Positions 1-8,716 are shown, counted from the stretch's first letter. The stretch is 64,000 bases of DNA from Thalassotalea insulae (GCF_030161395.1 NZ_BSST01000001.1:3720001-3784000), one strand, 5' to 3'. The notes: a model not told the origin generated them from the sequence alone. Numbers and translations are program-made.

Positions 1-1
1 T

Positions 2-781
2 GAATTACATTCAGAACAAAAAGCGTTACTTTCATCTCTGGCATTAATTGAAGAGCATGTCTTTGGACAGGCGCCAAAAACTCAGCAAGTATTGGCACCA
101 TTGATAAGTGAATGCCAGCTAGCGATAGAAGGCATCGAAGAACCAATGGCCCGAGCAGAGTGTTTGATTAATGAGCTCTATGTCGGCCAGTTATTTTTGG
201 ATAACGAGCGTGTATTATGGCCGGTTATTTCGCATCAGTTAACGGCAGCGATAGATTACAAAATTATTGCGCCTGTGCTCAAAGCTGCGGTGTTGCAGCA
301 TATCGCTAATGCCTGTGAGCTAGAGGCTGAGCTGGTCTATGTGCCAGAGAAAGTCATGGTGCGTATTATTTGTGATGATATTTATTCTATTATTTTTGAT
401 CCTATTTCAGGGGAATCTATCACTGGTCAGCAGCTGGATGAACGATTAGATGAACTTGAGGTTGAACCGGGGCAAGCGTATTTAAATGCAATGGAGCCGC
501 AAAGTATTATTGTTGAGTATCTTTCTTCGCTTAAGCAAGCATTAATTAATGAGTTATTATTTGATAAAGCGTTAAAGTGTGTTGATTTATTATTAGCGCT
601 ACGTCCTGATGACCCCTTTGAGCGCCGTGACCGCGGCTTTCTGCTTCATCAATTAGATTGCTTTAAAGTAGCGTATGATGATTATCAGTTTTTTGTTAAG
701 CAATGCCCGAAAGATCCCGCAGCCCAATTACTGAAATTACAACTAGATCAAATTACTATCGCTGAAACCGTGTTACACTAA
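2..781 (+). CDS. sirB1: SirB1 family protein (5' end outside window)
   Basis: The frame is open from base 2, so the gene begins left of the window and about 260 C-terminal residues are visible. SirB1 (YchA) proteins have a transglutaminase-like N-terminal part followed by a TPR-like C-terminal part. Here the C-terminal part carries the family-typical LRPDDPFERRDRG and VKQCPKDPAAQ segments, and the protein ends in VLH exactly as E. coli YchA does. In E. coli the gene sits in prfA-prmC-sirB2-sirB1-kdsA, and kdsA follows here after one extra gene, which supports the call. The molecular role of SirB1 is not well established. The TTG at 92 is an internal codon, not the start. Confidence 0.88.
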   Translation, partial: ELHSEQKALLSSLALIEEHVFGQAPKTQQVLAPLISECQLAIEGIEEPMARAECLINELYVGQLFLDNERVLWPVISHQLTAAIDYKIIAPVLKAAVLQHIANACELEAELVYVPEKVMVRIICDDIYSIIFDPISGESITGQQLDERLDELEVEPGQAYLNAMEPQSIIVEYLSSLKQALINELLFDKALKCVDLLLALRPDDPFERRDRGFLLHQLDCFKVAYDDYQFFVKQCPKDPAAQLLKLQLDQITIAETVLH

Positions 782-870
782 TCAAATTTACTGCCTGGTT
801 GATTTTTTGATGAAGAGTTCAGGCAGACATCAATATAATAATAATTAGACAAACAATTTTGGGAGAAAGC

Positions 871-2148
871 ATGTTTGCGTCATCTTCAGCAACTGAAGCG
901 GTTCAGCACGCGCCATTAATCACTAATGATGCGACGATTTTAGGGATCTTTGCTTTGATGTTGGGCTGGGTATTTTACACTTCACACAGCCAATCAGCAT
1001 TTTGGAAAAAGTTTTATGGAGTCGTTCCGGCGGTACTACTTTGCTATTTTTTACCTTCGCTATTGAATACTTTTGATATTATTCGCGGTGAAGATTCTAA
1101 TTTATATTTTGTTGCATCACGCTACTTGTTACCCGCCTGTTTAGTGTTGTTAACCATTAGTATTGATTTGCCTGCGATTAAGCGCCTCGGGAGCAAGGCG
1201 GTTATTTTGTTTTTAACCGGCACTGTTGGTATCGTCATCGGTGGCCCGATAGCATTAATGATTGTGGCGACATTTGTACCTGAACTTATCGGTGTGTCAG
1301 GTCCTGATGCTGTGTGGCGAGGAATGACAACTGTCGCGGGGAGTTGGATCGGCGGTAGTGCTAATCAGGCTGCAATGAAAGAAATTTATGGCGCAGGCGA
1401 TCAAATCTTTTCAGCCATGGTAACTGTTGATGTTATCGTAGCAAACTTATGGATGGCAGTACTGTTAATTATGTCGGGGCGTGCTGCGCAGATAGATGCA
1501 AAGTCTGGCGCCGATGTCAGTGCGATTGCTGAATTGAAAGAAAAAGTTGAGCAGTTTCACGCCAAACATGCACGTATTCCAACGTTAGCGGATTTAATGT
1601 TGATTGTTGCTGTTGGCCTTGGGGTGACAGGGTTTGCCCATTTATTTGCCGATATTGTTACACCATACTTTGTTGCTAATCATCCAGATTTAGCGAAGTT
1701 TAGTTTTCACAGTAAATTTTTCTGGATGATTATTTTCGCCAGTACTGCCGGTATTATTTTATCTTTTACTAAAGTAAGAAAGCTTGAAGGAGCTGGCGCA
1801 TCAAAAGTAGGGAGTTCGTTTCTTTATGTGCTAATTGCTACTGTCGGCATGAAAATGGATATCAGAATGATCATGGATACACCACTATTCTTTGTTATTG
1901 GCGTTATCTGGATGACGATTCACGCTGGCTTAATGCTGGTGATTGCTAGAATTATTAAAGCGCCATTGTTTTATATGGCAGTTGGCAGTCAAGCCAATGT
2001 TGGTGGCGCCGCTTCAGCACCAATTGTTGCTTCGGCATTTCATCCATCATTAGCACCAGTTGGTGTATTATTAGCGGTATTAGGTTATACCTTAGGTACC
2101 TATATGGCTTGGTTATGTGGCCAGGTCTTACAAGTGATAGGTGCATAA
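871..2148 (+). CDS. DUF819 family integral membrane protein
   Basis: About 425 residues with many hydrophobic helices, roughly 10-12, and glycine-rich helix ends such as GSWIGGSANQAAMKE and VGSQANVGGAASAP. These segments are typical of DUF819 (YjcL-like) proteins, which resemble transporters but have no established substrate. The ATG at 871 is preferred over the TTG at 859 because GGGAGA lies just before it. A hydrophilic loop with a short coiled-coil-like stretch (ELKEKVEQFHAKH) separates the two membrane halves near residue 225. The gene is inserted between sirB1 and kdsA and probably co-transcribed with kdsA, 27 bp downstream. Family call is good; function is unknown. Confidence 0.8.
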   Translation: MFASSSATEAVQHAPLITNDATILGIFALMLGWVFYTSHSQSAFWKKFYGVVPAVLLCYFLPSLLNTFDIIRGEDSNLYFVASRYLLPACLVLLTISIDLPAIKRLGSKAVILFLTGTVGIVIGGPIALMIVATFVPELIGVSGPDAVWRGMTTVAGSWIGGSANQAAMKEIYGAGDQIFSAMVTVDVIVANLWMAVLLIMSGRAAQIDAKSGADVSAIAELKEKVEQFHAKHARIPTLADLMLIVAVGLGVTGFAHLFADIVTPYFVANHPDLAKFSFHSKFFWMIIFASTAGIILSFTKVRKLEGAGASKVGSSFLYVLIATVGMKMDIRMIMDTPLFFVIGVIWMTIHAGLMLVIARIIKAPLFYMAVGSQANVGGAASAPIVASAFHPSLAPVGVLLAVLGYTLGTYMAWLCGQVLQVIGA

Positions 2149-2175
2149 CTTGGTAATGAAGTATTAGGAATTAAG

Positions 2176-3018
2176 ATGACAATTAAACAAGTTCAACTCG
2201 GTGATATTGAAATAAGTAACAGCAAGCCATTTACACTGTTTGGTGGTATGAACGTGCTTGAATCGCGTGATATGGCGATGCGCATTGCCGAACATTATGT
2301 CGAAGTTACCCAGAAGTTAGGCATTCCGTATGTATTTAAGGCGTCGTTTGACAAAGCAAATCGTTCTTCGATCACTTCTTATCGTGGCCCTGGTATGGAA
2401 GAGGGCTTAAAGATTTTTCAGGAAATCAAATCAACTTTTAATGTGCCGGTGATCACTGATGTGCACGAACCTTATCAGGCACAGCCGGTGGCGGAAGTGG
2501 CCGATGTTATCCAGCTGCCGGCATTTTTAGCCCGTCAGACAGATTTAGTGGTTGCCATGGCAAAAACCAATGCGCTGATTAATATTAAGAAGCCACAGTT
2601 TTTGGCGGCACATGAAATGCGTCATATTATTAAAAAGTTTGCTGAAGCCGGTAATGAGCAAGTGATGCTATGTGAACGTGGTAGCTGTTTTGGTTATAAC
2701 AATCTTATTGTTGATATGCTGGCGATGGAAGAAATGAAGGGGTTTGCCCCTGTCATTTTTGATGCGACTCATGCATTGCAAAAGCCAGGTGGACGAGAAG
2801 ATTCAGCAGATGGTCGTCGTGCTCAGGCGGCACAGTTAGCCCGTAGCGGTATGGCATTAGGGATTGCCGGGTTATTTATTGAAGCACACCCAGAGCCGAG
2901 CGTTGCTAAATGCGATGGGCCCTGTGCGTTACCATTAGCTAAACTAGCACCTTATTTAGCACAAATGAAGGCCGTTGATGAACTGGTGAAAAGCTTTGAG
3001 CCGTTAATTACTGGTTAG
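2176..3018 (+). CDS. kdsA: 3-deoxy-8-phosphooctulonate synthase KdsA
   Basis: Condenses phosphoenolpyruvate with arabinose 5-phosphate to make Kdo 8-phosphate for the lipopolysaccharide core, in the cytoplasm. The 280-residue length matches E. coli KdsA (284). Visible family segments are LFGGMNVLESRD, KASFDKANRSS, TDVHEP, QLPAFLARQTDL, FDATHALQ and GLFIEAHPEP. Asn26 in GGMN occupies the position that is Cys in the metal-dependent enzymes, so this is the metal-independent type. The start has AGGA seven bases upstream. A strong terminator follows at 3050, so kdsA ends its operon. Confidence 0.97.
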   Translation: MTIKQVQLGDIEISNSKPFTLFGGMNVLESRDMAMRIAEHYVEVTQKLGIPYVFKASFDKANRSSITSYRGPGMEEGLKIFQEIKSTFNVPVITDVHEPYQAQPVAEVADVIQLPAFLARQTDLVVAMAKTNALINIKKPQFLAAHEMRHIIKKFAEAGNEQVMLCERGSCFGYNNLIVDMLAMEEMKGFAPVIFDATHALQKPGGREDSADGRRAQAAQLARSGMALGIAGLFIEAHPEPSVAKCDGPCALPLAKLAPYLAQMKAVDELVKSFEPLITG

Positions 3019-3049
3019 TATCTAAGGGCGGTTCTTAGCGAAAGAAAAA

Positions 3050-3080
3050 GGGTGCCTAGAGAGCACCCTTAGTTTTTTAT
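3050..3080 (+). terminator. Rho-independent terminator after kdsA
   Basis: GGGTGC and GCACCC form a six-bp stem with a CTAGAGA loop, followed by TTAGTTTTTT. It lies 32 bases after the kdsA stop. Confidence 0.85.
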
Positions 3081-3181
3081 GCGCGAGCATTTTATATTAC
3101 GTTGCCAGCCCTAGAGAAGCCATTAACGTCTTGAAAAGAACTGTTTGGTTGGGGGTAAACAGCCCTTTAAATTTTTATCTA

Positions 3182-3460
3182 TTATTCCGCTAATAGCGCA
3201 ATTTTAGCTTCAAATGGCTTTTTCACTGCTGCCTTGTCATTTTGTGCCAATACGAGCTTCTTAGCTGCTTGAGTGGTTAAGGCGCTATTCATTTGCTTGA
3301 TTGAGTCTGCTAAGTGTAGCTCTACTGATAGCATTAATTCCGCTTTATTAACTGGCTCTAATTGTGCTAAATCTGTGGTTTTAACATCATTGGTTTTGGC
3401 ATTTGCGTATGTAGCCAATAGTGCTAATGTAATGGTTGAGAGTGCTTTAAATAATTTCAT
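3182..3460 (-). CDS. Small secreted protein of unknown function
   Basis: About 92 residues. The start is placed at the internal ATG, because from there the protein begins MKLFKALSTITLALLATYANA, a clear Sec signal peptide ending in an Ala-x-Ala type site, with CAGGTGA upstream on the coding strand. The mature part is about 70 residues, lysine- and alanine-rich, without cysteines, and likely helical. I do not recognise a family. It is divergent from gcvA and convergent with kdsA. The frame stays open upstream of the chosen start, but that extension lacks a better initiation site. Confidence 0.6.
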   Translation of the reverse strand: MKLFKALSTITLALLATYANAKTNDVKTTDLAQLEPVNKAELMLSVELHLADSIKQMNSALTTQAAKKLVLAQNDKAAVKKPFEAKIALLAE

Positions 3461-3669
3461 GGTTATATCACCTGTAAAAACGTCAAATATACATATAGAT
3501 GTATTTGGACCTTTTCTTTGCTCTCGTAATAAATGTTCATCTATGTTTGCGAACATTTGTTAGCCTACTTTTACTTACTTTTAGCAGGGTAAAGATGGTG
3601 TCCTTCATCTACGGTGCGAATAATAAGTTAATGCTGGCAAAAAGAAAAATGACAATTTATAATGTTTTG

Positions 3670-3686
3670 CATTAGAAAAACTAATG
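3670..3686. promoter_or_regulatory. ATTAG-N5-CTAAT palindrome upstream of gcvA
   Basis: CATTAGAAAAACTAATG is a perfect 17-bp inverted repeat centred about 85 bases before the gcvA start. GcvA of E. coli recognises sites with a CTAAT core and represses its own gene, so this is a reasonable autoregulatory site. Its use here is inferred. Confidence 0.45.
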
Positions 3687-3762
3687 AATAAGAGGTGGTT
3701 TTGAATGACTAGAGTAAATATTCAAAAAAGTGTCATATTCATGCTTTATAATAGGTGTTAAT

Positions 3763-4683
3763 TTGGCTGTCCGTTTACCTCCACTCAACGCTTTGAAAGC
3801 CTTTGAGGCTTCTGCTCGCCAGTTGAGTTTTACCCGAGCTGCTGAAGAGTTATTCGTCACTCAGGCGGCGATAAGTCATCAGATTAAGTCTTTGGAAGAG
3901 TATTTAGGGTTAAAACTATTTATGCGAAAGAACCGGGCGCTGTTATTAACAGAAGAAGGTCAGTCTTATTACTTAGATATTAAAGATGTCTTCAATTCAT
4001 TAAATGATGCTACCGAACGATTATTGGCCCGTGGGGCGAAAGGGGCGATCACTGTTAGCTTACAACCAAGTTTTGCTATTCAATGGTTAGTGCCGCGCTT
4101 AAGCAAATTTAATCAGTTAAATCCTGAGATAGATGTCAGGATCAAAGCTGTGGATCAAGAAGATGGTTCGCTCACTGAAGACGTCGATGTTGCGATTTAT
4201 CATGGACGGGGGCGTTGGCCAAATATTCATGCAGATAAATTACATACAGAATACTTGGTTCCTGTCTGCTCACCATTATTATTACAAGGGACTAAACCGT
4301 TAACTTGCATAGAAGATTTTACTCAACATACCTTGCTACATGACACTTCTCGTCGAGACTGGAAGCGCTGGTTTAGAGATGCCGGAATTAAGGCAACGAA
4401 TGTGAATCATGGGCCTATTTTTAGTCATTCGGCTATGGTAGTACAGGCAGCGGTTTATGGTCAGGGTATAGCGCTGGCTCAAAGTATCTTAGCTAAACCT
4501 GAAATAGATGTTGGGCGGTTGATCATGCCAGTGGAACATAAGCTGGTGAGTAAAGATGCGTTTTATCTGGTTTGTAGAGAGAGTCAGGTTGAAGTGGGAA
4601 AAATTGCAGCATTTCGTGACTGGGTGTTAGATACTGTTGCACAAGAGCAGGAAGAACTAGGGGAAGAAGAGCATGTGTTGTAA
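3763..4683 (+). CDS. gcvA: LysR-type regulator, GcvA family
   Basis: GcvA is the LysR-type activator/repressor of the glycine cleavage system. The N-terminus RLPPLNALKAFEASARQLSFTRAAEELFVTQAAIS is the characteristic GcvA winged-helix region, followed by the periplasmic-binding-like effector domain from about residue 90. I chose the TTG at 3763, which has AGGTG five bases upstream and gives the family N-terminus and 306 residues (E. coli 305). A GTG at 3730 would add 11 unrelated residues. The order gcvA, (hydrolase), ygdD, rlmM matches the E. coli gcvA-ygdD-rlmM cluster. No gcv genes are in the window. The C-terminus ends in an acidic tail, QEQEELGEEEHVL. Confidence 0.82.
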   Translation: MAVRLPPLNALKAFEASARQLSFTRAAEELFVTQAAISHQIKSLEEYLGLKLFMRKNRALLLTEEGQSYYLDIKDVFNSLNDATERLLARGAKGAITVSLQPSFAIQWLVPRLSKFNQLNPEIDVRIKAVDQEDGSLTEDVDVAIYHGRGRWPNIHADKLHTEYLVPVCSPLLLQGTKPLTCIEDFTQHTLLHDTSRRDWKRWFRDAGIKATNVNHGPIFSHSAMVVQAAVYGQGIALAQSILAKPEIDVGRLIMPVEHKLVSKDAFYLVCRESQVEVGKIAAFRDWVLDTVAQEQEELGEEEHVL

Positions 4684-4695
4684 GGTTAATGCGTT

Positions 4696-5328
4696 ATGAC
4701 CACGCCATCATTATTAAAAAAAGAAGTAAATAATGCCCGTGCTTATGTAGTGTTTGCTCATGGCGCAGGTGCAGATAAGGATTCCGAATTTATTGAGCAA
4801 ATATCGATACGACTCAATCAGCGGGCGATTAATGTTCTGTGTTTTAATTTTTACTATATGGATAAACGGCTACTCGATGGTAAGCGTTATCCGCCTGATC
4901 GCATGCCTAAATTACTTAGTTGCTTTGAACAGGTTTTAACTCAAGTAACAACGGAATTACCAATATTTCTTATGGGAAAGTCGATGGGAGGACGAGTTGC
5001 AGCGACTATCGCTGGGCAAGTACTCAAAGGCGTTAAGGGCGTTATCTGCTTAGGTTATCCATTTCATCCGCAAAAACAGCCACAAAAGCTTCGATTAGAG
5101 CCGCTGCAGCAAACGCAGTTGCCTGTTTTAGTCGTGCAAGGGGACAGAGATGCATTAGGTTGTCGGGCCGAAATAGCTGATTATCAGTTATCTGAGTTAT
5201 GCCAAATTAATTTTTTGCCTGATGGTGACCACGATCTAAAGCCGAGAAAAAAATCTGGTTTTAGCCATCAGGCACATTTAGACAGTGCCGTAGACATGAT
5301 AGAGAGCTTTATTAATGAACAGCGATAA
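4696..5328 (+). CDS. Alpha/beta hydrolase of the KANL3/Tex30 type
   Basis: 210 residues with an alpha/beta-hydrolase layout: an N-terminal FAHGAGADKDS oxyanion loop, the nucleophile elbow GKSMGG near residue 95, an acid in VQGDRDALG and the histidine in DGDHDLKP. These fit the small KANL3/Tex30-like hydrolase family found in many proteobacteria, whose substrates are unknown. It starts 12 bases after gcvA and overlaps ygdD by 14 bases, so it is part of the gcvA-ygdD-rlmM operon, where E. coli has no such gene. Confidence 0.8.
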   Translation: MTTPSLLKKEVNNARAYVVFAHGAGADKDSEFIEQISIRLNQRAINVLCFNFYYMDKRLLDGKRYPPDRMPKLLSCFEQVLTQVTTELPIFLMGKSMGGRVAATIAGQVLKGVKGVICLGYPFHPQKQPQKLRLEPLQQTQLPVLVVQGDRDALGCRAEIADYQLSELCQINFLPDGDHDLKPRKKSGFSHQAHLDSAVDMIESFINEQR

Positions 5329-5698
5329 TATAATGAAGCTAAGTTTGGTTTTTATTGCACTTAGTGGCGCTTTTTCGGTATTATTCGGCGCTTGGTTAGC
5401 CCACGCTGGGCAAGAGTTACTGTTAACGGATAAAACGCGTTTAATTACTGCGCACCATTACCAGATCATTCATACCTTAGCTGCTCTTGCTGCGATTTTA
5501 TCGTATCGAAGTAACGCGTCGCGAGTTTTACTGTTAGCGTCGGTGCTGTTTATTGCTGGCATGCTGTTGTTTAGTGGTAGTTTATATCTTAAAACTTATA
5601 CTGGGATAACAAGTTTAGGTCAACTGGCACCTCTAGGTGGGGTAACATTAACGTTAGGCTGGCTCACACTGGCATTTGTAGGTATTAAAAATAAATGA
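5315..5698 (+). CDS. ygdD: DUF423 family membrane protein (YgdD-like)
   Basis: 127 residues with four predicted helices and the family features FGAWLAHAG near the N-terminus, HYQIIHTLA in the middle and GSLYLKTYTGI then LAPLGG near the end. DUF423 proteins are inner-membrane proteins without an assigned function. The start at 5315 has AGAGAG eight bases upstream and overlaps the hydrolase gene. An alternative ATG at 5333 gives the more family-like N-terminus MKLSLVFIALSGA. Its stop overlaps the rlmM start in ATGA fashion, so translation is probably coupled. Confidence 0.88.
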   Translation: MNSDNIMKLSLVFIALSGAFSVLFGAWLAHAGQELLLTDKTRLITAHHYQIIHTLAALAAILSYRSNASRVLLLASVLFIAGMLLFSGSLYLKTYTGITSLGQLAPLGGVTLTLGWLTLAFVGIKNK

Positions 5699-6777
5699 CA
5701 TCGATAGTTTTATATTGCAGGCCAGGCTTTGAAAAAGAGTGTGGTGCTGAAATTCAAGAAAAAGCCGCCTGGAATGAGGTTTATGGGTATTTGCAGCTCA
5801 GTAAAAACCAAGGGGTCGTGTTTTTTCATTTAAATAATAGTGAAGACGGTGAGCGTTTAATTACGCGTATACCATTAAAACGACTGATTTTTGCTCGCCA
5901 ATGGTTTGTCAGTTTAACGGACAAAATGACTTTACCAGATTTCAACCGAGTAGAAGCTATTACAGAGCAGCTGGGCACAGAGTGGCAGTATGCGGATTTA
6001 AGGATGGAAACTCCTGATACTAATGATGGTAAAGCGTTATCTAAGTTTTGCCGAAAACTTGCGGTGCCACTGCGTCAGGCGTTACGTAAACAAAAAATAC
6101 TAACACAACAGCATGATAAACATGGCGCTATACTACATGCGTTATTTTTTAGTGGCAGTGAAGTGATTCTTGGTTACTCGTTAGGTGATAACAGTTCACC
6201 TCATGTGATGGGGATTCCACGGTTAAAGTTTCCTAATCAAGCGCCGAGCCGTTCAACCTTAAAACTTGATGAAGCGTTTTTACATTTTATTCCTAAGGAA
6301 GAGTGGGAAACTCGCTTAACCTCGGGGATGAATGCGGTCGATTTAGGAGCAGCACCAGGAGGCTGGACTTATCAGTTAGTGCGTCGTGGTATGATGGTTA
6401 CTGCAATAGACAATGGGCCGATGGCTGAATCGTTAATGGAAACCGGTCAGGTTAAGCATAAATTGTTTGATGGCTTTAAATATGTGCCACAAAAGCAAAA
6501 TGTTTATTGGTTAGTATGTGACATGATAGAAAAACCACAGCGTGTTGCTAAGCTCATGGCTAATTGGTTGTTACATGGCTACTGTAAAGAGGCGATGTTT
6601 AATTTGAAATTGCCGATGAAAGGGCGCTATCAGCAAGTAGTGGATGATCTACAGACCATGAAAGACATGTTTGCTGAGTATCAGGTGAAATATGAACTTT
6701 ACGCTAAGCACTTATATTATGATCGTGAAGAAGTAACAGTGCATGCAAGGTTGTTATCACCGCCACCTCAGATGTAA
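5695..6777 (+). CDS. rlmM: 23S rRNA 2'-O-ribose methyltransferase RlmM
   Basis: Methylates the 2'-O of C2498 in 23S rRNA using S-adenosylmethionine. The 360-residue length fits RlmM. An N-terminal THUMP-like region (residues about 1-170) precedes a Rossmann methyltransferase domain with the SAM motif AVDLGAAPGGWTYQL, the VCDMIEKP acidic strand and NLKLPMKGRY with the catalytic lysine. It is the last gene of the gcvA cluster and is followed by a terminator shared with the convergent isocitrate dehydrogenase gene. Confidence 0.95.
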   Translation: MTSIVLYCRPGFEKECGAEIQEKAAWNEVYGYLQLSKNQGVVFFHLNNSEDGERLITRIPLKRLIFARQWFVSLTDKMTLPDFNRVEAITEQLGTEWQYADLRMETPDTNDGKALSKFCRKLAVPLRQALRKQKILTQQHDKHGAILHALFFSGSEVILGYSLGDNSSPHVMGIPRLKFPNQAPSRSTLKLDEAFLHFIPKEEWETRLTSGMNAVDLGAAPGGWTYQLVRRGMMVTAIDNGPMAESLMETGQVKHKLFDGFKYVPQKQNVYWLVCDMIEKPQRVAKLMANWLLHGYCKEAMFNLKLPMKGRYQQVVDDLQTMKDMFAEYQVKYELYAKHLYYDREEVTVHARLLSPPPQM

Positions 6778-6816
6778 TTTCTCTCGCGGATAATAACCGT
6801 GATAACTAGCAATGAT

Positions 6817-6847
6817 AAAAAAACGGCTAACATTAGCCGTTTTTTTA
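6817..6847. terminator. Bidirectional terminator between rlmM and isocitrate dehydrogenase
   Basis: ACGGCTAA and TTAGCCGT form an eight-bp stem with a two-base loop. It is flanked by A7 on the left and T7 on the right, so it can stop both convergent genes. Confidence 0.9.
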
Positions 6848-6868
6848 TTTCGTTATTTTTTACTTGGG

Positions 6869-7876
6869 TTATAGGCGATCTAACAACGCTTGAGTAAAGT
6901 CAGTAGTACCGTGGCTGCCACCTAAGTCACGAGTAGTGCGATCGCCAGATTCAATCACATCAGTGATAGCTGCGCGAATTTTTTCTGCTTTATCGCCCAT
7001 TTCCAAATATTCTAGCATTTGAATAGCGGCTAAAATAACGGAAGTTGGGTTTGCTAGATTTTTACCGGCAATATCAGGTGCACTGCCATGTACCGCTTCA
7101 AAAATAGCGCAATCTTTCCCGATATTAGCGCCTGGTGCCATGCCTAAGCCGCCAACAAGGCCGGCACATAAGTCAGATAAAATATCACCAAACAGGTTAG
7201 TTGTAACGATAACGTCGAATTGCTCTGGGTTCATAACTAATTGCATACAGCAGTTATCAACGATCATTTCTGTTGATTCGATATCAGGGTAACGTTCCGC
7301 TACTTCACGGGCTACCTTTAAGAATAGGCCTGAAGTAGATTTTAAGATGTTTGCTTTATGTACCGCAGTGACCTTTTTGCGACCTTCTTTGCGGGCTGTT
7401 TGATAGGCAAACTCTACGATACGCTCTGCACCTTCTCGAGTGATCAAGCTTTTTGCTTCTGCTTCTGAACCATCTTCCGTTGTTGTTTGACCTAAGCCAG
7501 AATACATGCCTTCGGTATTTTCACGAATAGTAATAATATCTATGTTGTCGTATCGCGCTTTAGTGCCTTTAAAAGACAATACCGGACGAACATTGGCATA
7601 TAATTGAAATTGTTTACGTAGTGTCACGTTAATTGAAGTAAAACCTTCGCCAACAGGCGTTGTTAGTGGGCCTTTTAACGTGATCTTGTTTTTTTCGATT
7701 AATTTCAGCGTTTCTTCTGGCACAAGTTCGCCGTGTTTTTCTAAAGCAACTAAACCTGCATCTGCATATTCATAATTAAAATCACAACCTGCTTTATCTA
7801 GTACTTTAATTGTTGCGTCGATAATGTCAGGACCGATGCCGTCACCGGGAATTACTGTGATAGTTTGTTTAGCCAT
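6869..7876 (-). CDS. NAD-dependent isocitrate dehydrogenase
   Basis: Oxidatively decarboxylates isocitrate to 2-oxoglutarate in the TCA cycle. The 335 residues match the short, eukaryote-like NAD-IDH class. Visible are TITVIPGDGIGPD, the substrate-binding ITIRENTEGMYSG, the catalytic lysine region TAVHKANILKSTSG and NLFGDILSDLCAGLVGG. The cofactor segment reads HGSAPDIAGK. An Asp stands where NADP enzymes have Lys-Tyr, which indicates NAD. Isopropylmalate dehydrogenase is the nearest alternative, but the ENTEGMYSG form favours IDH. It is monocistronic, with a terminator downstream and a 10-bp inverted repeat in its upstream region. Confidence 0.9.
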   Translation of the reverse strand: MAKQTITVIPGDGIGPDIIDATIKVLDKAGCDFNYEYADAGLVALEKHGELVPEETLKLIEKNKITLKGPLTTPVGEGFTSINVTLRKQFQLYANVRPVLSFKGTKARYDNIDIITIRENTEGMYSGLGQTTTEDGSEAEAKSLITREGAERIVEFAYQTARKEGRKKVTAVHKANILKSTSGLFLKVAREVAERYPDIESTEMIVDNCCMQLVMNPEQFDVIVTTNLFGDILSDLCAGLVGGLGMAPGANIGKDCAIFEAVHGSAPDIAGKNLANPTSVILAAIQMLEYLEMGDKAEKIRAAITDVIESGDRTTRDLGGSHGTTDFTQALLDRL

Positions 7877-7988
7877 TGTTTTTGCCTTTTCTAATAGAAA
7901 TATCTTTACCCACTTTCGCTTGACAGTCTGGCAAAGTGGAATTGCGCTGGTTTATATCATGTCGTACCAGTGTGATCCAGCGTGAAAA

Positions 7989-8017
7989 CTTTTAAATTGT
8001 AGATCAAAATTTAAAAG
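7989..8017. repeat. 10-bp inverted repeat upstream of isocitrate dehydrogenase
   Basis: CTTTTAAATT and AATTTAAAAG are perfect inverted arms with a nine-base loop, about 115 bases upstream of the IDH start in the 294-bp gap to the DUF3192 gene. No U-tract follows, so an operator is more likely than a terminator. No other feature was seen in this gap. Confidence 0.4.
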
Positions 8018-8170
8018 CTTGGTCTACGTTCGCTGATATCACGGTGTTTTTCATTAACTCGCCATAAGTTTAGTATAGAAAGTCTAACATGCTGCGACTT
8101 ACTATATTTTGACCTGATGCAAATTTAATGCAATAAGACCTAAGTATTGCTTAGCCCAAGTTTGCTGGAA

Positions 8171-8617
8171 TTAATTTTGTAGGGTATCTAGCTGTTGATT
8201 TTGCCTGGTGAGTGCGTGTTTAATCGTGTATTCAGTAATAGCATCATCCAAGCCCTTGTAATGTTCTGCTTTGGCATATTCTACTAATTCATTATTAACA
8301 AATAACAGGTATGAGCATTCTTCCTGTGTGGTAATGCCATCGGATTTTACATGATGAGTGCGATAAAACAGCGCTTGAAAGTGATTATTATCGACTAGCT
8401 TTGCTTCTGTGATATCTGGGCTGCCTAATTTTTCTAGTGCTTGTTCAAAAGTAAATTTTCCAAGCTCTAAACTGTTAATGAATTGGCGGTTATAGGCTTC
8501 TCGATCTTCCCACTTCATATTTGCTGGACTGTCATCATAAAAATTAACCACTAACAGCACGAAGACTCCGTAAGCAGCTAAAGCTAACAAGATGCGCGAT
8601 ACGACCTTTTTGTTCAT
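8171..8617 (-). CDS. DUF3192 family membrane-anchored protein
   Basis: 148 residues. One N-terminal hydrophobic helix (ILLALAAYGVFVLLVVNFY, about residues 9-27) is followed by a soluble domain. The core FEQALEKLGSPDITEA, LFYRTHHVKSDGITTQEECSYLLFVNNEL matches the DUF3192 pattern: a FYRT strand, then a DGxTTxxEC segment, then a hydrophobic strand. The single mature cysteine in EEC is conserved in the second copy at 14986, where it reads DEC. The N-terminal helix has no lipobox, unlike the second copy. Function is unknown. It stands alone between IDH and xni. Confidence 0.75.
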   Translation of the reverse strand: MNKKVVSRILLALAAYGVFVLLVVNFYDDSPANMKWEDREAYNRQFINSLELGKFTFEQALEKLGSPDITEAKLVDNNHFQALFYRTHHVKSDGITTQEECSYLLFVNNELVEYAKAEHYKGLDDAITEYTIKHALTRQNQQLDTLQN

Positions 8618-8716
8618 TGATGACCTTTAATAATGAAAATAGTGTTAACTCGCTATAGGATAGCGAGATGTTAAAATGATTGGAAGCGTCTCGCGTTCAA
8701 TCGTATTAAAATTGCG

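Noticed and set aside
1955..2146. 63-codon minus-strand frame inside the DUF819 gene
   Set aside because: A shadow of the DUF819 coding strand.
3273..3563. Plus-strand open frame opposite the small secreted protein
   Set aside because: The minus-strand frame has a clear signal peptide and ribosome-binding site; this one has neither.
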